From: Porphyrobacter sp.
Lineage (GTDB): Bacteria > Pseudomonadota > Alphaproteobacteria > Sphingomonadales > Sphingomonadaceae
NCBI GenBank assembly: GCA_014359685.1
Contig: JACIYY010000372.1
Coordinates: 1-15,280 of the forward strand
Direction: 5' to 3'
DNA: 15,280 nucleotides
The notes under the pieces are model-generated. The model did not search any database. It saw only the letters and a program-made list of their open reading frames with translations, and had not been told where the DNA came from. Positions 1 through 7,457 of this stretch are shown in pieces; the stretch's first letter is position 1; each line of letters opens with the position of its first letter. The position numbers and the translations under genes are program-made.

Positions 1-431
1 CGCAGGTGGAGCGGATCATCGCCGCGTTCCAGAATGCGGTCGAGCGCGATCTGGCGGCGCCGCTGGGCCTCGGCATCGTCGCGCCCCATGCTGAGGCTGA
101 CTCACAGGCAGGCGCCGGCGTGGCGCCGATCCGGCCGATCGAGATGCTGACGCTGGTGACGCTCGATGTGGGAGCGCTTCCCGCCGCGCGCAGCTTCGAT
201 CTGGCGCAGGCGGTGCACCGCCGGATGGCACTGGCCGGGGTGAGGCTGGGGCAGCCGGCGAAGTGCGTCCGGCGCCTCGGCCGCGACGGCCCGGAGTGGG
301 GCGGGACGCTGCGCGTGGGCCTGTCCATGCCGCAATTCAGCGACTGGGCGCCGCTCGACGATCAGGCGCTGGCAGCGCAGCTGGGCAGCGACATGGCGCG
401 GATTGCCGAGGCCCTTCACGCCGCGACCTAG
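1..431 (+). CDS. 3' end of an unrecognised protein, cut by the window edge
   Basis: The frame is open from the left edge to a TAG at 429-431. A GTG at 6 could start it, but the frame continues upstream to base 1 and no ribosome site is visible, so I treat it as the C-terminal part of a longer gene. About 142 residues are visible: an Ala-rich helix (roughly 1-30), then a segment around PIEMLTLVTLDVG, and a final part containing GTLRVGLSMPQ followed by an amphipathic helix. There is no signal peptide, membrane segment or cysteine cluster. The layout of a strand-rich core plus a closing helix resembles the small C-terminal domain of fold-type I PLP enzymes, but this is a guess and no catalytic residue is in view. 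It converges on the nucleotidyltransferase gene with 27 bp between the stop codons. The coding call is fairly safe; the function is unknown. Confidence 0.55.
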   Translation, partial: QVERIIAAFQNAVERDLAAPLGLGIVAPHAEADSQAGAGVAPIRPIEMLTLVTLDVGALPAARSFDLAQAVHRRMALAGVRLGQPAKCVRRLGRDGPEWGGTLRVGLSMPQFSDWAPLDDQALAAQLGSDMARIAEALHAAT

Positions 432-458
432 GCGGCGGCAGCCTCGTCAGGCAGCCCG

Positions 459-1283
459 TCAGGCCGAACGCGCGGCGAGCAATTCCTCGCAGATGCGATA
501 GGTGCGTTCGTTGTCGACGTCGATCGCCAGCGCCCCGTCGGCGAAGCTGACCGCGCGAATCGTCACCCCGAAACGGCGCGACAGGCGGCGCATCGCGGCC
601 TCCATGCCGATCAGGCGGAAGCGCATCAGCACGATGTTGACCAGCCCGACCGCGCGGGCCAGCCGGCGCGGGTTCTTCTGGAACTGGCCTCCTTCGCGGA
701 AGGCCTCCGCCGCGGCGAAGGCCTTGCGGTTGGTGATGCCGTAGAGGTTGCAATTGGCATAGCCGCCGTCGCGCAGCTCGTAGAAGTTGCGCTGCCCTTC
801 GGGATGGGCGGCGTGGACGCATTCCTTTCGGGTCAGGGCGATGACGGCGTCGGCTTCCTCCATTGCCAGGCGCAGCGCTTCGACCCCGGCGCGGGTCAGC
901 AGCACGTTGTCGGCGGTGGTGATGATGAACGGACCCGGATCGGTGCCCGCCGCCGCCAGCACGCTTTCGACGATATTGGTATCGCTGGCGACCAGCCGGA
1001 TCGGCACACCGCGCGCCAGGTAGGGCGCTAGCAGCGCCTGCACTTCACCGTGGGCCTCAGGCTCCAGCGAGACGCGGATCTCCGCGACCGAAGGAAGCGT
1101 GGTGAGCGTGTCGAGAACATGGGCGAGCAGCGGCTTGCCACGGATCGGCGCGAGGCATTTGTGCGACACGCCGGCCCGGACGGCGAGCGGGTTGGTTACG
1201 CCCGCCCGCTGCCCGGCAAGGACGATGACGGTGACCGGCGCGCATGGGGCGCCGGTCACCGGTGGCGGTGGATCGTTGGTCAT
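459..1283 (-). CDS. MobA-like nucleotidyltransferase (NTP transferase domain), substrate unknown
   Basis: A 274-aa protein with the layout of a GT-A nucleotidyltransferase, which joins an NTP to a sugar phosphate, alcohol phosphate or cofactor. What is seen: a first strand and nucleotide loop VIVLAGQRAG (19-28), a lysine block HKCLAPIRGKPLL (41-53), a metal-binding aspartate in TTADNVLLT (D125), and a late AIDVDNERTY (253-262) that matches the second metal-binding aspartate and closing motif of the family. The loop is unusual because the common LAGGxGxR is replaced by AGQRAG. There is no signal peptide, so it should be cytoplasmic. The ATG start lies 21 bp after the rne stop on the same strand, with only a weak GGGA upstream, so it is probably cotranscribed from rne. 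Cofactor (MobA/MocA), phospholipid head-group or surface-sugar activation are all possible. The fold is fairly sure; the substrate is not known. Confidence 0.8.
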   Translation of the reverse strand: MTNDPPPPVTGAPCAPVTVIVLAGQRAGVTNPLAVRAGVSHKCLAPIRGKPLLAHVLDTLTTLPSVAEIRVSLEPEAHGEVQALLAPYLARGVPIRLVASDTNIVESVLAAAGTDPGPFIITTADNVLLTRAGVEALRLAMEEADAVIALTRKECVHAAHPEGQRNFYELRDGGYANCNLYGITNRKAFAAAEAFREGGQFQKNPRRLARAVGLVNIVLMRFRLIGMEAAMRRLSRRFGVTIRAVSFADGALAIDVDNERTYRICEELLAARSA

Positions 1284-1304
1284 CGTTTCCCGGGGGGTCT
1301 GCCG

Positions 1305-4292
1305 TCAGCCGAAGGTGCGCTGCCACCACCCGCGACGGGGCGAGCCGTCGCCTTCGGCACCTTCGGCGCTTCGCCGGCCGGCTTGCTCGCCGTCCTCGTC
1401 CGCCGTGGCGCTGGCGGCGAGGGCGTCACGCTGCGCGTCCTCGACGGGCTCGGGCGCAGGCTGGGGCGCAACGGTGCCGGCTTGCGGCTCCGCCTCCGCC
1501 TCCGCCTCCGCCTCCGCAGCCGGCTCGGGCGTCGCGGCCGCAGCCTTGCGGGCGCGGGTCCGCCTGGGCGGGGCGGGCTCCGCCTCGGCGGGCGGGGGCG
1601 TGTCGGCGGGAGCGGCCTCGGCATCGCTCGCGGCCTTGCGACGGCGGGGCGTGCGCTTCGGCTTCTCGGCCGCCTCGGGTGCTTCGGGCGCGACCCCCTC
1701 CGGCTCGGTCATCGCCTCGCCCTCGGCACCATCCGGCGCCTCGGGCTTGCGACGCCGGGCGCGGCGGCGCGGCTTTTCCTCGCCCGTTTCAGCGGCGGCT
1801 TCGGCAATCGCCTCGGCCGTGTCCTCCGGCGCCGGTCCGGCGGCGCTGTCCGCCGTGGCGGGAGCGGGTTCCGCGATCTCGCCGGCCGGCCCGCCGATCA
1901 TCGGCCTGTCCTGCTCAGGGGCGTCGTCCCCGGACACGTCCGGGCCGGTATCGCCGTCATCCCCGGCCAAGGGCTGCTCGCCGTCCTCCGGCTCGCCGCC
2001 GGCGCTGCCGGTGTCGTCCTGGCGGCGACGACGGCGGCCGCCCCGGCGGCGGCGCTTGCGCGGCACCTCGGCGCCATCCTCGGCCTCGCCGGCGAACGCG
2101 GCCGCGCGGTCCGACGCGTCCTCGCCAGACGGTTCCTCGTTCGCGTCTTCGCCTTCGTCGGACAGGGGCGCGTCCTCCACGCTGTCCTCGCGGGCCCGGT
2201 TGCGGCCGCCACGGCGGCGGCGCTTCTTGCGCCCGTCGCCGCCTTCGCCTTCGGACGGACGGCGTGGGCCGCGATCCTCCTGCTCCTGCTCGGCCTCGAA
2301 CGCCTCCTCCTCATCCTCCTCGTCCTCGGGGAGGTCGTCATCGAGGATGTCGTCGGCGATCGGCTCGAACCGCGGCGCGATGGTCGGGCGCGGGCCGGCG
2401 CTGGTGACGCGCATCTTGGCACCCTCGTCCTCGCCCTCCGGAATCACCTCGACATGGACGCCATAGCGGTGCTCGATCTCGGCGAGGTCGGCGCGCTTGG
2501 CGTTGAGCAGATACACCGCCGCCTCGGTCGAGGCGTAGAGGGTGATCAGCGTGCCGCGCCCCTTGGCCGCCTCGTCCTCGATCAGCCGCAGCGCCGACAG
2601 GCCGGCGCTCGACGCGGTGCGGACCAGGCCGGTTCCATCGCAATGCGGGCATGCGCGGGTGGTCGCCTCCAGCACCCCGGTGCGCAGCCGCTGGCGGCTC
2701 ATCTCCATCAGCCCGAAGCCGGAGATGCGGCCGATCTGGATCCGCGCCCGGTCGTTCTTCAGCGCCTCCTTCATGGCCTTCTCGACCTTGCGGATGTTGG
2801 AGCTGTATTCCATGTCGATGAAGTCGATCACCACCAGCCCGGCCATGTCGCGCAGGCGCAGCTGGCGGGCGATCTCGCGCGCGGCCTCCAGGTTGGTGTT
2901 GACGGCCGTGGCCTCGATCCCGTGTTCCTTGATCGAACGGCCGGAATTGATGTCGATCGACACCAGCGCCTCGGTCGGGTTGATGACGATATAGCCGCCC
3001 GATTTCAGCTGCACGACCGGATCGTACATCGCCGACAGCTGGTCCTCCGCGCCATAGCGCTGGAACAGCGGGACGGGGTCGGAATAGGCTTTGACCCGGC
3101 GCACGTGGCTCGGTATCAGCAGCTTCATGAACTGGCGGGCGGCGCGGAACCCGTCCTCGCCCTCGACCACGACCTCTTCGATCTCCTTGTCGTAGATGTC
3201 GCGGATGGCGCGCTTGATGAGGTCGGAATCCGAATGGATCAGCGCCGGCGCGCTGGAGGCCAGCGTGGTCTCGCGGATCTCGTCCCACAGGCGGGCGAGA
3301 TAGTCGAAGTCGCGCTTGATCTCCGGCTTGGTGCGCTGGAGGCCCGCGGTGCGCACGATCAGCCCCATCGAGCGCGGCAGGCTGAGATCGGCGACGATCT
3401 GCTTCAGCCGCTTGCGATCGGCGGCGGAGCTGATCTTGCGGCTGATCCCGCCGCCATGGCCGGAATTGGGCATCAGCACGCAATAGCGGCCGGCAAGGCT
3501 GAGATAGGTGGTCAGCGCGGCGCCCTTGTTGCCGCGCTCCTCCTTCACGACCTGGACCAGCAGCACCTGGCGGCGCTGGATCACGTCCTGAATCTTGTAG
3601 CGCCGGCGCAGCGCCTGGCGCTTGGCGCGCAGCGCGTCCATCTCCTTGGCGCGCGAGCCCTGGCGCGGGCGCGCGGCCGACTTGCCCTGGCGGCGCGGGC
3701 CACGCCGGCCGCGACCGTTCCCAGCCTCGGCGCTGTCGGGGTCGGCGCCGTCGTCCTCCCCCTCGTCCGCATCCTCGTCAGCGTCCTCGGCCCGGTCACC
3801 CTCGCTGCCATCCTCGATGGTGGACAGGTCGTCGGCGCCGCCAGTATCGACCTCCTCCACGCCGGGGCCGGCCTCGTCGTCCTCGTCATCGCCATAGGCG
3901 CCGCGACCGGCGTCCTCGCCGTCCTCCCCGTAGTCGGACTCGCGATCGGGGGCGGCCCCGTCCTCGTCCTCCTCCTCGGCGCGCAGCGCGGCCTCTTCCT
4001 CGGCATGGGCCAGCTCTTCGGCCAGCAGCGCCTCGCGGTCCTGCTGGGGGATCTGGTAATAATCGGGATGAATTTCGCTGAAGGCGAGAAAGCCGTGGCG
4101 GTTGCCGCCGAAATCGACGAACGCTGCCTGGAGCGATGGTTCTACACGAGTGACCTTGGCAAGATAGATATTGCCCTTGATCTGCTTGCGTTCAGCGGAT
4201 TCGAAATCGAATTCTTCAATTCGGTTGCCCTTGAGCACGGCCACGCGGGTTTCTTCCGGGTGGCGCGCGTCGATCAGCATGCGCGTTGCCAT
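1305..4292 (-). CDS. rne: Ribonuclease E
   Basis: Endoribonuclease that starts mRNA decay and matures rRNA and tRNA, and the scaffold of the RNA degradosome. The 995-aa protein has an S1 RNA-binding domain from about residue 36 (KQIKGNIYLAKVTRVEPS), interrupted by an insertion of about 140 residues and resumed at about 231-275. LIVRTAG (R314, T315) is the 5'-monophosphate sensor. The DNase I-like catalytic part has EALVSIDINSGR (D447) and VVIDFIDM (D490), matching E. coli D303 and D346. The zinc link is CPHC (C548, C551). The region after about 640 is low-complexity with alternating acidic and Arg-rich blocks, as in degradosome scaffolds, and ends in RRGWWQRTFG. I chose the ATG at 4292 because GGAG sits 8 nt upstream and homology starts there; the frame stays open for 113 more codons but only as Pro-rich sequence. 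A long leader suggests autoregulation. Confidence 0.97.
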   Translation of the reverse strand: MATRMLIDARHPEETRVAVLKGNRIEEFDFESAERKQIKGNIYLAKVTRVEPSLQAAFVDFGGNRHGFLAFSEIHPDYYQIPQQDREALLAEELAHAEEEAALRAEEEDEDGAAPDRESDYGEDGEDAGRGAYGDDEDDEAGPGVEEVDTGGADDLSTIEDGSEGDRAEDADEDADEGEDDGADPDSAEAGNGRGRRGPRRQGKSAARPRQGSRAKEMDALRAKRQALRRRYKIQDVIQRRQVLLVQVVKEERGNKGAALTTYLSLAGRYCVLMPNSGHGGGISRKISSAADRKRLKQIVADLSLPRSMGLIVRTAGLQRTKPEIKRDFDYLARLWDEIRETTLASSAPALIHSDSDLIKRAIRDIYDKEIEEVVVEGEDGFRAARQFMKLLIPSHVRRVKAYSDPVPLFQRYGAEDQLSAMYDPVVQLKSGGYIVINPTEALVSIDINSGRSIKEHGIEATAVNTNLEAAREIARQLRLRDMAGLVVIDFIDMEYSSNIRKVEKAMKEALKNDRARIQIGRISGFGLMEMSRQRLRTGVLEATTRACPHCDGTGLVRTASSAGLSALRLIEDEAAKGRGTLITLYASTEAAVYLLNAKRADLAEIEHRYGVHVEVIPEGEDEGAKMRVTSAGPRPTIAPRFEPIADDILDDDLPEDEEDEEEAFEAEQEQEDRGPRRPSEGEGGDGRKKRRRRGGRNRAREDSVEDAPLSDEGEDANEEPSGEDASDRAAAFAGEAEDGAEVPRKRRRRGGRRRRRQDDTGSAGGEPEDGEQPLAGDDGDTGPDVSGDDAPEQDRPMIGGPAGEIAEPAPATADSAAGPAPEDTAEAIAEAAAETGEEKPRRRARRRKPEAPDGAEGEAMTEPEGVAPEAPEAAEKPKRTPRRRKAASDAEAAPADTPPPAEAEPAPPRRTRARKAAAATPEPAAEAEAEAEAEPQAGTVAPQPAPEPVEDAQRDALAASATADEDGEQAGRRSAEGAEGDGSPRRGWWQRTFG
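1488..1517. repeat. (CTCCGC)5 hexanucleotide tandem repeat inside rne
   Basis: Five perfect copies of CTCCGC on the plus strand. They encode alternating Ala-Glu in the C-terminal disordered tail of RNase E. The unit is a multiple of three, so slippage would change tail length without breaking the frame. Confidence 0.9.
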
Positions 4293-4724
4293 TGATAAGT
4301 CTCCGGGCGTGCGCGGCGCCCGCGATCGCTGCCGAACAGGCACGATCACGGTCCGAGGCACGCCGATAGGGGTGGGTGACGCCGCGGCTGCAGGGCAGGG
4401 CCCGGCCGGGGGCGGAGGATGGACCCGCGCCGGGACCGGTGCGGCCGGCGGCGAAGGGTAGGCTGGCGCCGGCGGCGGCGTGGCTGCCGGCGGAGTGGGG
4501 CATCGCGCCGGCGGCACGACGGCCGACGGCGGTGGAGGATGGCGTGGCCGGGGTGAAAAGGCGCAGGGGTTCGGACTGCGCGAGAGCACCCGCCGCCGCG
4601 CGACCGTCGCGTCGCGTCCTGGCGGGGTCACTCCTGCTTCTCATTCTCGGCATCAACCTGCAAGCGGGTCCGGGCGGTCGACAGGACGGTCCGGGAACAG
4701 CCCGACGGCGAACGCGTCCGGGCT
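4293..4724 (-). promoter_or_regulatory. Probable long 5' leader of rne
   Basis: About 430 bp between the candidate rne start point (near 4724) and the rne ATG. I find no convincing gene on either strand: the open frames translate to Pro/Arg/Ala-rich sequence with no recognisable domain. The ribosome site is GGAG at 4301-4304 (minus strand), 8 nt before the ATG. In E. coli the rne leader is about 360 nt and mediates autoregulation by RNase E; the length here fits a similar role, but that is inference. Confidence 0.4.
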
Positions 4725-4725
4725 G
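4698..4725 (-). other. Stem-loop at the predicted 5' end of the rne transcript
   Basis: Read on the minus strand, CAGCCCGGACG pairs with CGTCGGGCTG, giving 10 pairs with one bulged G and a 7-nt loop. It starts within about one base of the start point predicted from the promoter at 4731-4759. There is no T-run, so it does not look like a terminator. A stem at the extreme 5' end would shield the message from 5'-end-dependent RNase E attack. Confidence 0.4.
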
Positions 4726-4730
4726 CGGCC

Positions 4731-4759
4731 CTGCTAGCACCCGCCGCGCCGCACGGCAA
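4731..4759 (-). promoter_or_regulatory. Candidate sigma-70 promoter for rne
   Basis: On the minus strand, TTGCCG (4759-4754), a 17-bp spacer and TAGCAG (4736-4731). The hexamers match the consensus only 4/6 and 3/6, but the spacing is ideal and there is no better candidate in the gap. The start point would be near 4724. Confidence 0.3.
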
Positions 4760-4877
4760 TGGCGTTGCTGCGCGGCGGACACCGAGCCCACCCGCCGGCG
4801 CCGACGCTGCGCGGCCGGGGAGAGCGCGGCGGTTGGTTCTGGCGCGGGACAGAAACCCCATGCTAGGGCGACGCGCG

Positions 4878-7409
4878 ATGGCCGACACCGATCCGACCGC
4901 GACCACCTGGAAAGACCGCTTGCGCCGCGAAGATGGCCCGCTGGCCCGGCTCGGCGCCGCCTGGCGGGGGCGTCCGGGCCTGCGCCGGCTGGCCTATGCG
5001 CTGGTGGCCGGGCTGGTCGTGGCGATCGGGGCCTGGACGCTGCTCGCCCGCGACCTGCCCGATGCCGAGCGGCTGCTGAGCTACGAGCCGCCATTGCCCT
5101 CCGTGGTGCGGGGGATCGATGGCGAGATCGTCCACACCTATGCGCGCGAGCGGCGGGTGCAGCTGCAGTTCAAGGATTTCCCCACCCAGCTGGTCAACGC
5201 CTATACCAGCGCCGAGGACGAGACCTTCTGGACCCATGGCGGCGTCGACCTGACCGGTACGCTCAACGCGGTGTTCGATTATGCCAGCAAGCTGGGATCG
5301 GGCGAGCGCGCGGTCGGCGGCTCGACGATCACCCAGCAGGTGGCCAAGAACGTGCTGCTGGGCGACGAATATTCGGTCACCCGCAAGCTGAAGGAGATGA
5401 TCCTCGCCCGCCGGATCGAGGACGTTCTGACCAAGCGCGAGATCATGGAGCTGTATCTCAACGAGATCCCGCTCGGCCGGCGCAGCTTCGGCGTCCAGGC
5501 GGCCGCGCGCGCCTATTTCGACAAGGACGTGGGCGAGCTCGACCTGCACGAGATGGCGTTCCTGGCGATTCTGCCCAAGGCGCCCGAACGCTATGGCCGC
5601 GCCCGCAACCAGCAGCTGGCGCTGGCGCGGCGCAATTACGTCATCGACCAGATGGCCGACAACGGCCACATCAGCGCTGCCGAGGCGGCTGCGGCGAAGC
5701 GCCAACCGCTGGGCCTGGTCGCGCAGCGGCCGGAGGCGCGATCGGCCGATGCCGGCTATTTCCTGGAGGAGGTGCGCCGCCAGTTGATCGACCGCTATGG
5801 CGAGCAGGCCGAGGACGGGCCACAGAGCGTCTATGGCGGCGGCCTGTGGGTGCGGACCTCGCTCGACACGGCGATGCAGGATGCGGCGCGCGATGCCCTG
5901 CGCGCCGGCCTGCTGCGCTATCACGGCGGGCGCGGCTGGCATGGGCCGGTCGCCACCATCGATCCCGACAAGGGCGACCTCACCAGCCAGCTGGCGGCGA
6001 CCAATCTGGGGATCAGCTATCGCGACTGGCGCATCGGGGTGGTGACGCAGCGGCGCGGCGCCAGCGCGACGATCGGCTTTGCCGATGGCGCAGAGGCGCC
6101 GCTGACCGGCCTGCCCGAAGCGATCAGGGTGGGGGACGTCGCTGCCGTGTCCCCCTCGGGTGGCGGCTACCGGGTGCGGACCGTGCCCGAAATTTCCGGC
6201 GGGCTGGTGGTGCAGGATCCCAACACCGGGCGGGTGCTGGCGATGCAGGGCGGGTTCGATGCGCGGCTGGGCTCGTTCAACCGCGCCAGCCAGGCACAGC
6301 GACAGCCCGGGTCCACCATCAAGCCGTTCGTCTATGCCGCCGGCCTCGACAACGGCATGACCCCGGCAACGCTGATCCCGGACCGCACCTTCTGCTATTA
6401 TCAGGGCGCCAATCTGGGCGAAAAGTGCTTCCGCAATTTCGGCGGCGGCGGGGGCGGCGTCCACACCATGCGCTGGGGACTGGAACAGTCGCGCAACCTG
6501 ATGACCGTCCACATCGCGATGGATGCCGGGATGCCGGCCGTCATCAAGACCTTCGAGCGCGTCGGCATCGGCAGCTACGAGCCCTATCCCGCCTTCGCGC
6601 TGGGCGCGGGGGAGACGACGGTGCTGAAGATGGTCAGCGCCTATGCGGCGCTGGCCAACAACGGCCTCCAGCACGATCCGACGCTGATCGATTATGTGCA
6701 GGACCGGCGCGGCAAGGTGATCTGGCGCGCGGACGAGCGCGAGTGCACCGGGTGCAACATGGCGCAGTGGGATGGCGGGCCGATGCCGCGCCTGCCCGAA
6801 CGGGGCCGGCAGGTGATGGACCCGCGCACCGCGTTCCAGGTGGTCCACATGCTGGAAGGGGTGGTGACGCGCGGCACCGCCACCGTGCTGCGCGACCTGG
6901 ATATGCCGCTGTTCGGCAAGACCGGCACCACCACCGGCCCGACCGATGTGTGGTTCGTGGGCGGATCGCCCGACATCGTCGCCGGCGTCTATATGGGCTT
7001 CGACCAGCCGCGAAGCATGGGCGGCTACGCCCAGGGCGGGCGGCTGGCGGCGCCGATCTTCAAACAGATCGTGGAGCAAACCCGTGACCGGTGGAGCGGA
7101 CGCCCGTTCCTCGCCCCGCCCGGCGTGCGGCTGGTGCGGATCGACCGGCGCAGCGGCAAGCAGGTATTCGCCGGCTGGCCCGACGACGACCCCAAGGCGG
7201 CGGTGATCTGGGAGGCGTTCAAGCCCGATTCCGAGCCCCCGCGCGAGAAGCGCAGCGACCGCGTGGACCAGTTGCGCGAGATGATCCTCGCCCAGCTGCG
7301 CCGGGCCGAACGCAGCGCTGCGGCCGCCGGCGCCGCCGGCTCCGCAGGCCGGCAGGGCGACCCGATGCCGCAGGACAATTTCGTCGAGGAGCAGGGCGGC
7401 CTCTACTGA
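4878..7409 (+). CDS. mrcA: Penicillin-binding protein 1A (bifunctional transglycosylase/transpeptidase)
   Basis: Class A PBP that polymerises and cross-links peptidoglycan in the periplasm, anchored in the inner membrane. The 843-aa product has a short basic cytoplasmic tail, one membrane segment (about 38-57), and a GT51 transglycosylase domain with catalytic E113 in EDETFWTHGG, then GGSTITQQVAKN and LNEIPLGRRSFGVQAAA. An OB-like linker follows (about 330-440). The transpeptidase motifs are STIK (479-482, nucleophile S479), SRN (538-540) and KTG (681-683). A C-x2-C pair (C623, C626) lies between SRN and KTG. The C-terminal about 60 residues are charged and low-complexity. The start is uncertain: in-frame TTG 4833, ATG 4860 and ATG 4878 exist. 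I prefer 4878 because AGGG lies about 10 nt upstream and the TGCTAGGG just before it resembles a -10 box. It is divergent from rne and followed by the peroxiredoxin gene. Confidence 0.95.
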   Translation: MADTDPTATTWKDRLRREDGPLARLGAAWRGRPGLRRLAYALVAGLVVAIGAWTLLARDLPDAERLLSYEPPLPSVVRGIDGEIVHTYARERRVQLQFKDFPTQLVNAYTSAEDETFWTHGGVDLTGTLNAVFDYASKLGSGERAVGGSTITQQVAKNVLLGDEYSVTRKLKEMILARRIEDVLTKREIMELYLNEIPLGRRSFGVQAAARAYFDKDVGELDLHEMAFLAILPKAPERYGRARNQQLALARRNYVIDQMADNGHISAAEAAAAKRQPLGLVAQRPEARSADAGYFLEEVRRQLIDRYGEQAEDGPQSVYGGGLWVRTSLDTAMQDAARDALRAGLLRYHGGRGWHGPVATIDPDKGDLTSQLAATNLGISYRDWRIGVVTQRRGASATIGFADGAEAPLTGLPEAIRVGDVAAVSPSGGGYRVRTVPEISGGLVVQDPNTGRVLAMQGGFDARLGSFNRASQAQRQPGSTIKPFVYAAGLDNGMTPATLIPDRTFCYYQGANLGEKCFRNFGGGGGGVHTMRWGLEQSRNLMTVHIAMDAGMPAVIKTFERVGIGSYEPYPAFALGAGETTVLKMVSAYAALANNGLQHDPTLIDYVQDRRGKVIWRADERECTGCNMAQWDGGPMPRLPERGRQVMDPRTAFQVVHMLEGVVTRGTATVLRDLDMPLFGKTGTTTGPTDVWFVGGSPDIVAGVYMGFDQPRSMGGYAQGGRLAAPIFKQIVEQTRDRWSGRPFLAPPGVRLVRIDRRSGKQVFAGWPDDDPKAAVIWEAFKPDSEPPREKRSDRVDQLREMILAQLRRAERSAAAAGAAGSAGRQGDPMPQDNFVEEQGGLY

Positions 7410-7422
7410 CGCGGTGCCGGTA

Positions 7423-7451
7423 TGGACGCGAGCCTCGCCCGGGCATAGGAT
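7423..7451 (+). promoter_or_regulatory. Candidate promoter for the peroxiredoxin gene, giving a leaderless mRNA
   Basis: TGGACG (7423-7428), a 17-bp spacer and TAGGAT (7446-7451), each 4/6 to the sigma-70 consensus. Only 6 nt separate the -10 box from the ATG at 7458, so transcription would begin at or next to the start codon. No Shine-Dalgarno sequence is present, which agrees with leaderless translation. Confidence 0.45.
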
Positions 7452-7457
7452 GGGCGC

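Noticed and set aside
445..464. Direct repeat CGTCAGGC twice, 4 bp apart, between the first two genes
   Set aside because: Only 8 bp and partly inside the nucleotidyltransferase stop region; it can fold weakly but has no T-run, so I do not call a terminator.
1488..1517. Hexanucleotide tandem repeat as a CRISPR or phase-variation switch
   Set aside because: Unit of 6 bp keeps the reading frame and only adds Ala-Glu pairs in a disordered tail; no CRISPR-like spacers anywhere.
1050..4295. Plus-strand open frame of 1081 codons across the whole of rne
   Set aside because: It is the antisense of a confirmed gene. In GC-rich DNA the opposite strand often lacks stops; the translation is Arg/Gly/Leu-rich without any domain.
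4293..4631. 113-residue N-terminal extension of RNase E
   Set aside because: Pro/Ala-rich, no family similarity, and a good ribosome site supports the ATG at 4292.
4833..4877. Upstream TTG (4833) or ATG (4860) as start of mrcA
   Set aside because: The 4860 ATG sits in a -10-like TGCTAGGG and neither has a good ribosome site; ATG 4878 is preferred, though this is not certain.
4376..7087. Plus-strand open frame of 903 codons overlapping mrcA in another frame
   Set aside because: Out-of-frame shadow; the LAGSLLLLILGINLQAG stretch looks like a signal segment but is surrounded by Arg-rich nonsense.
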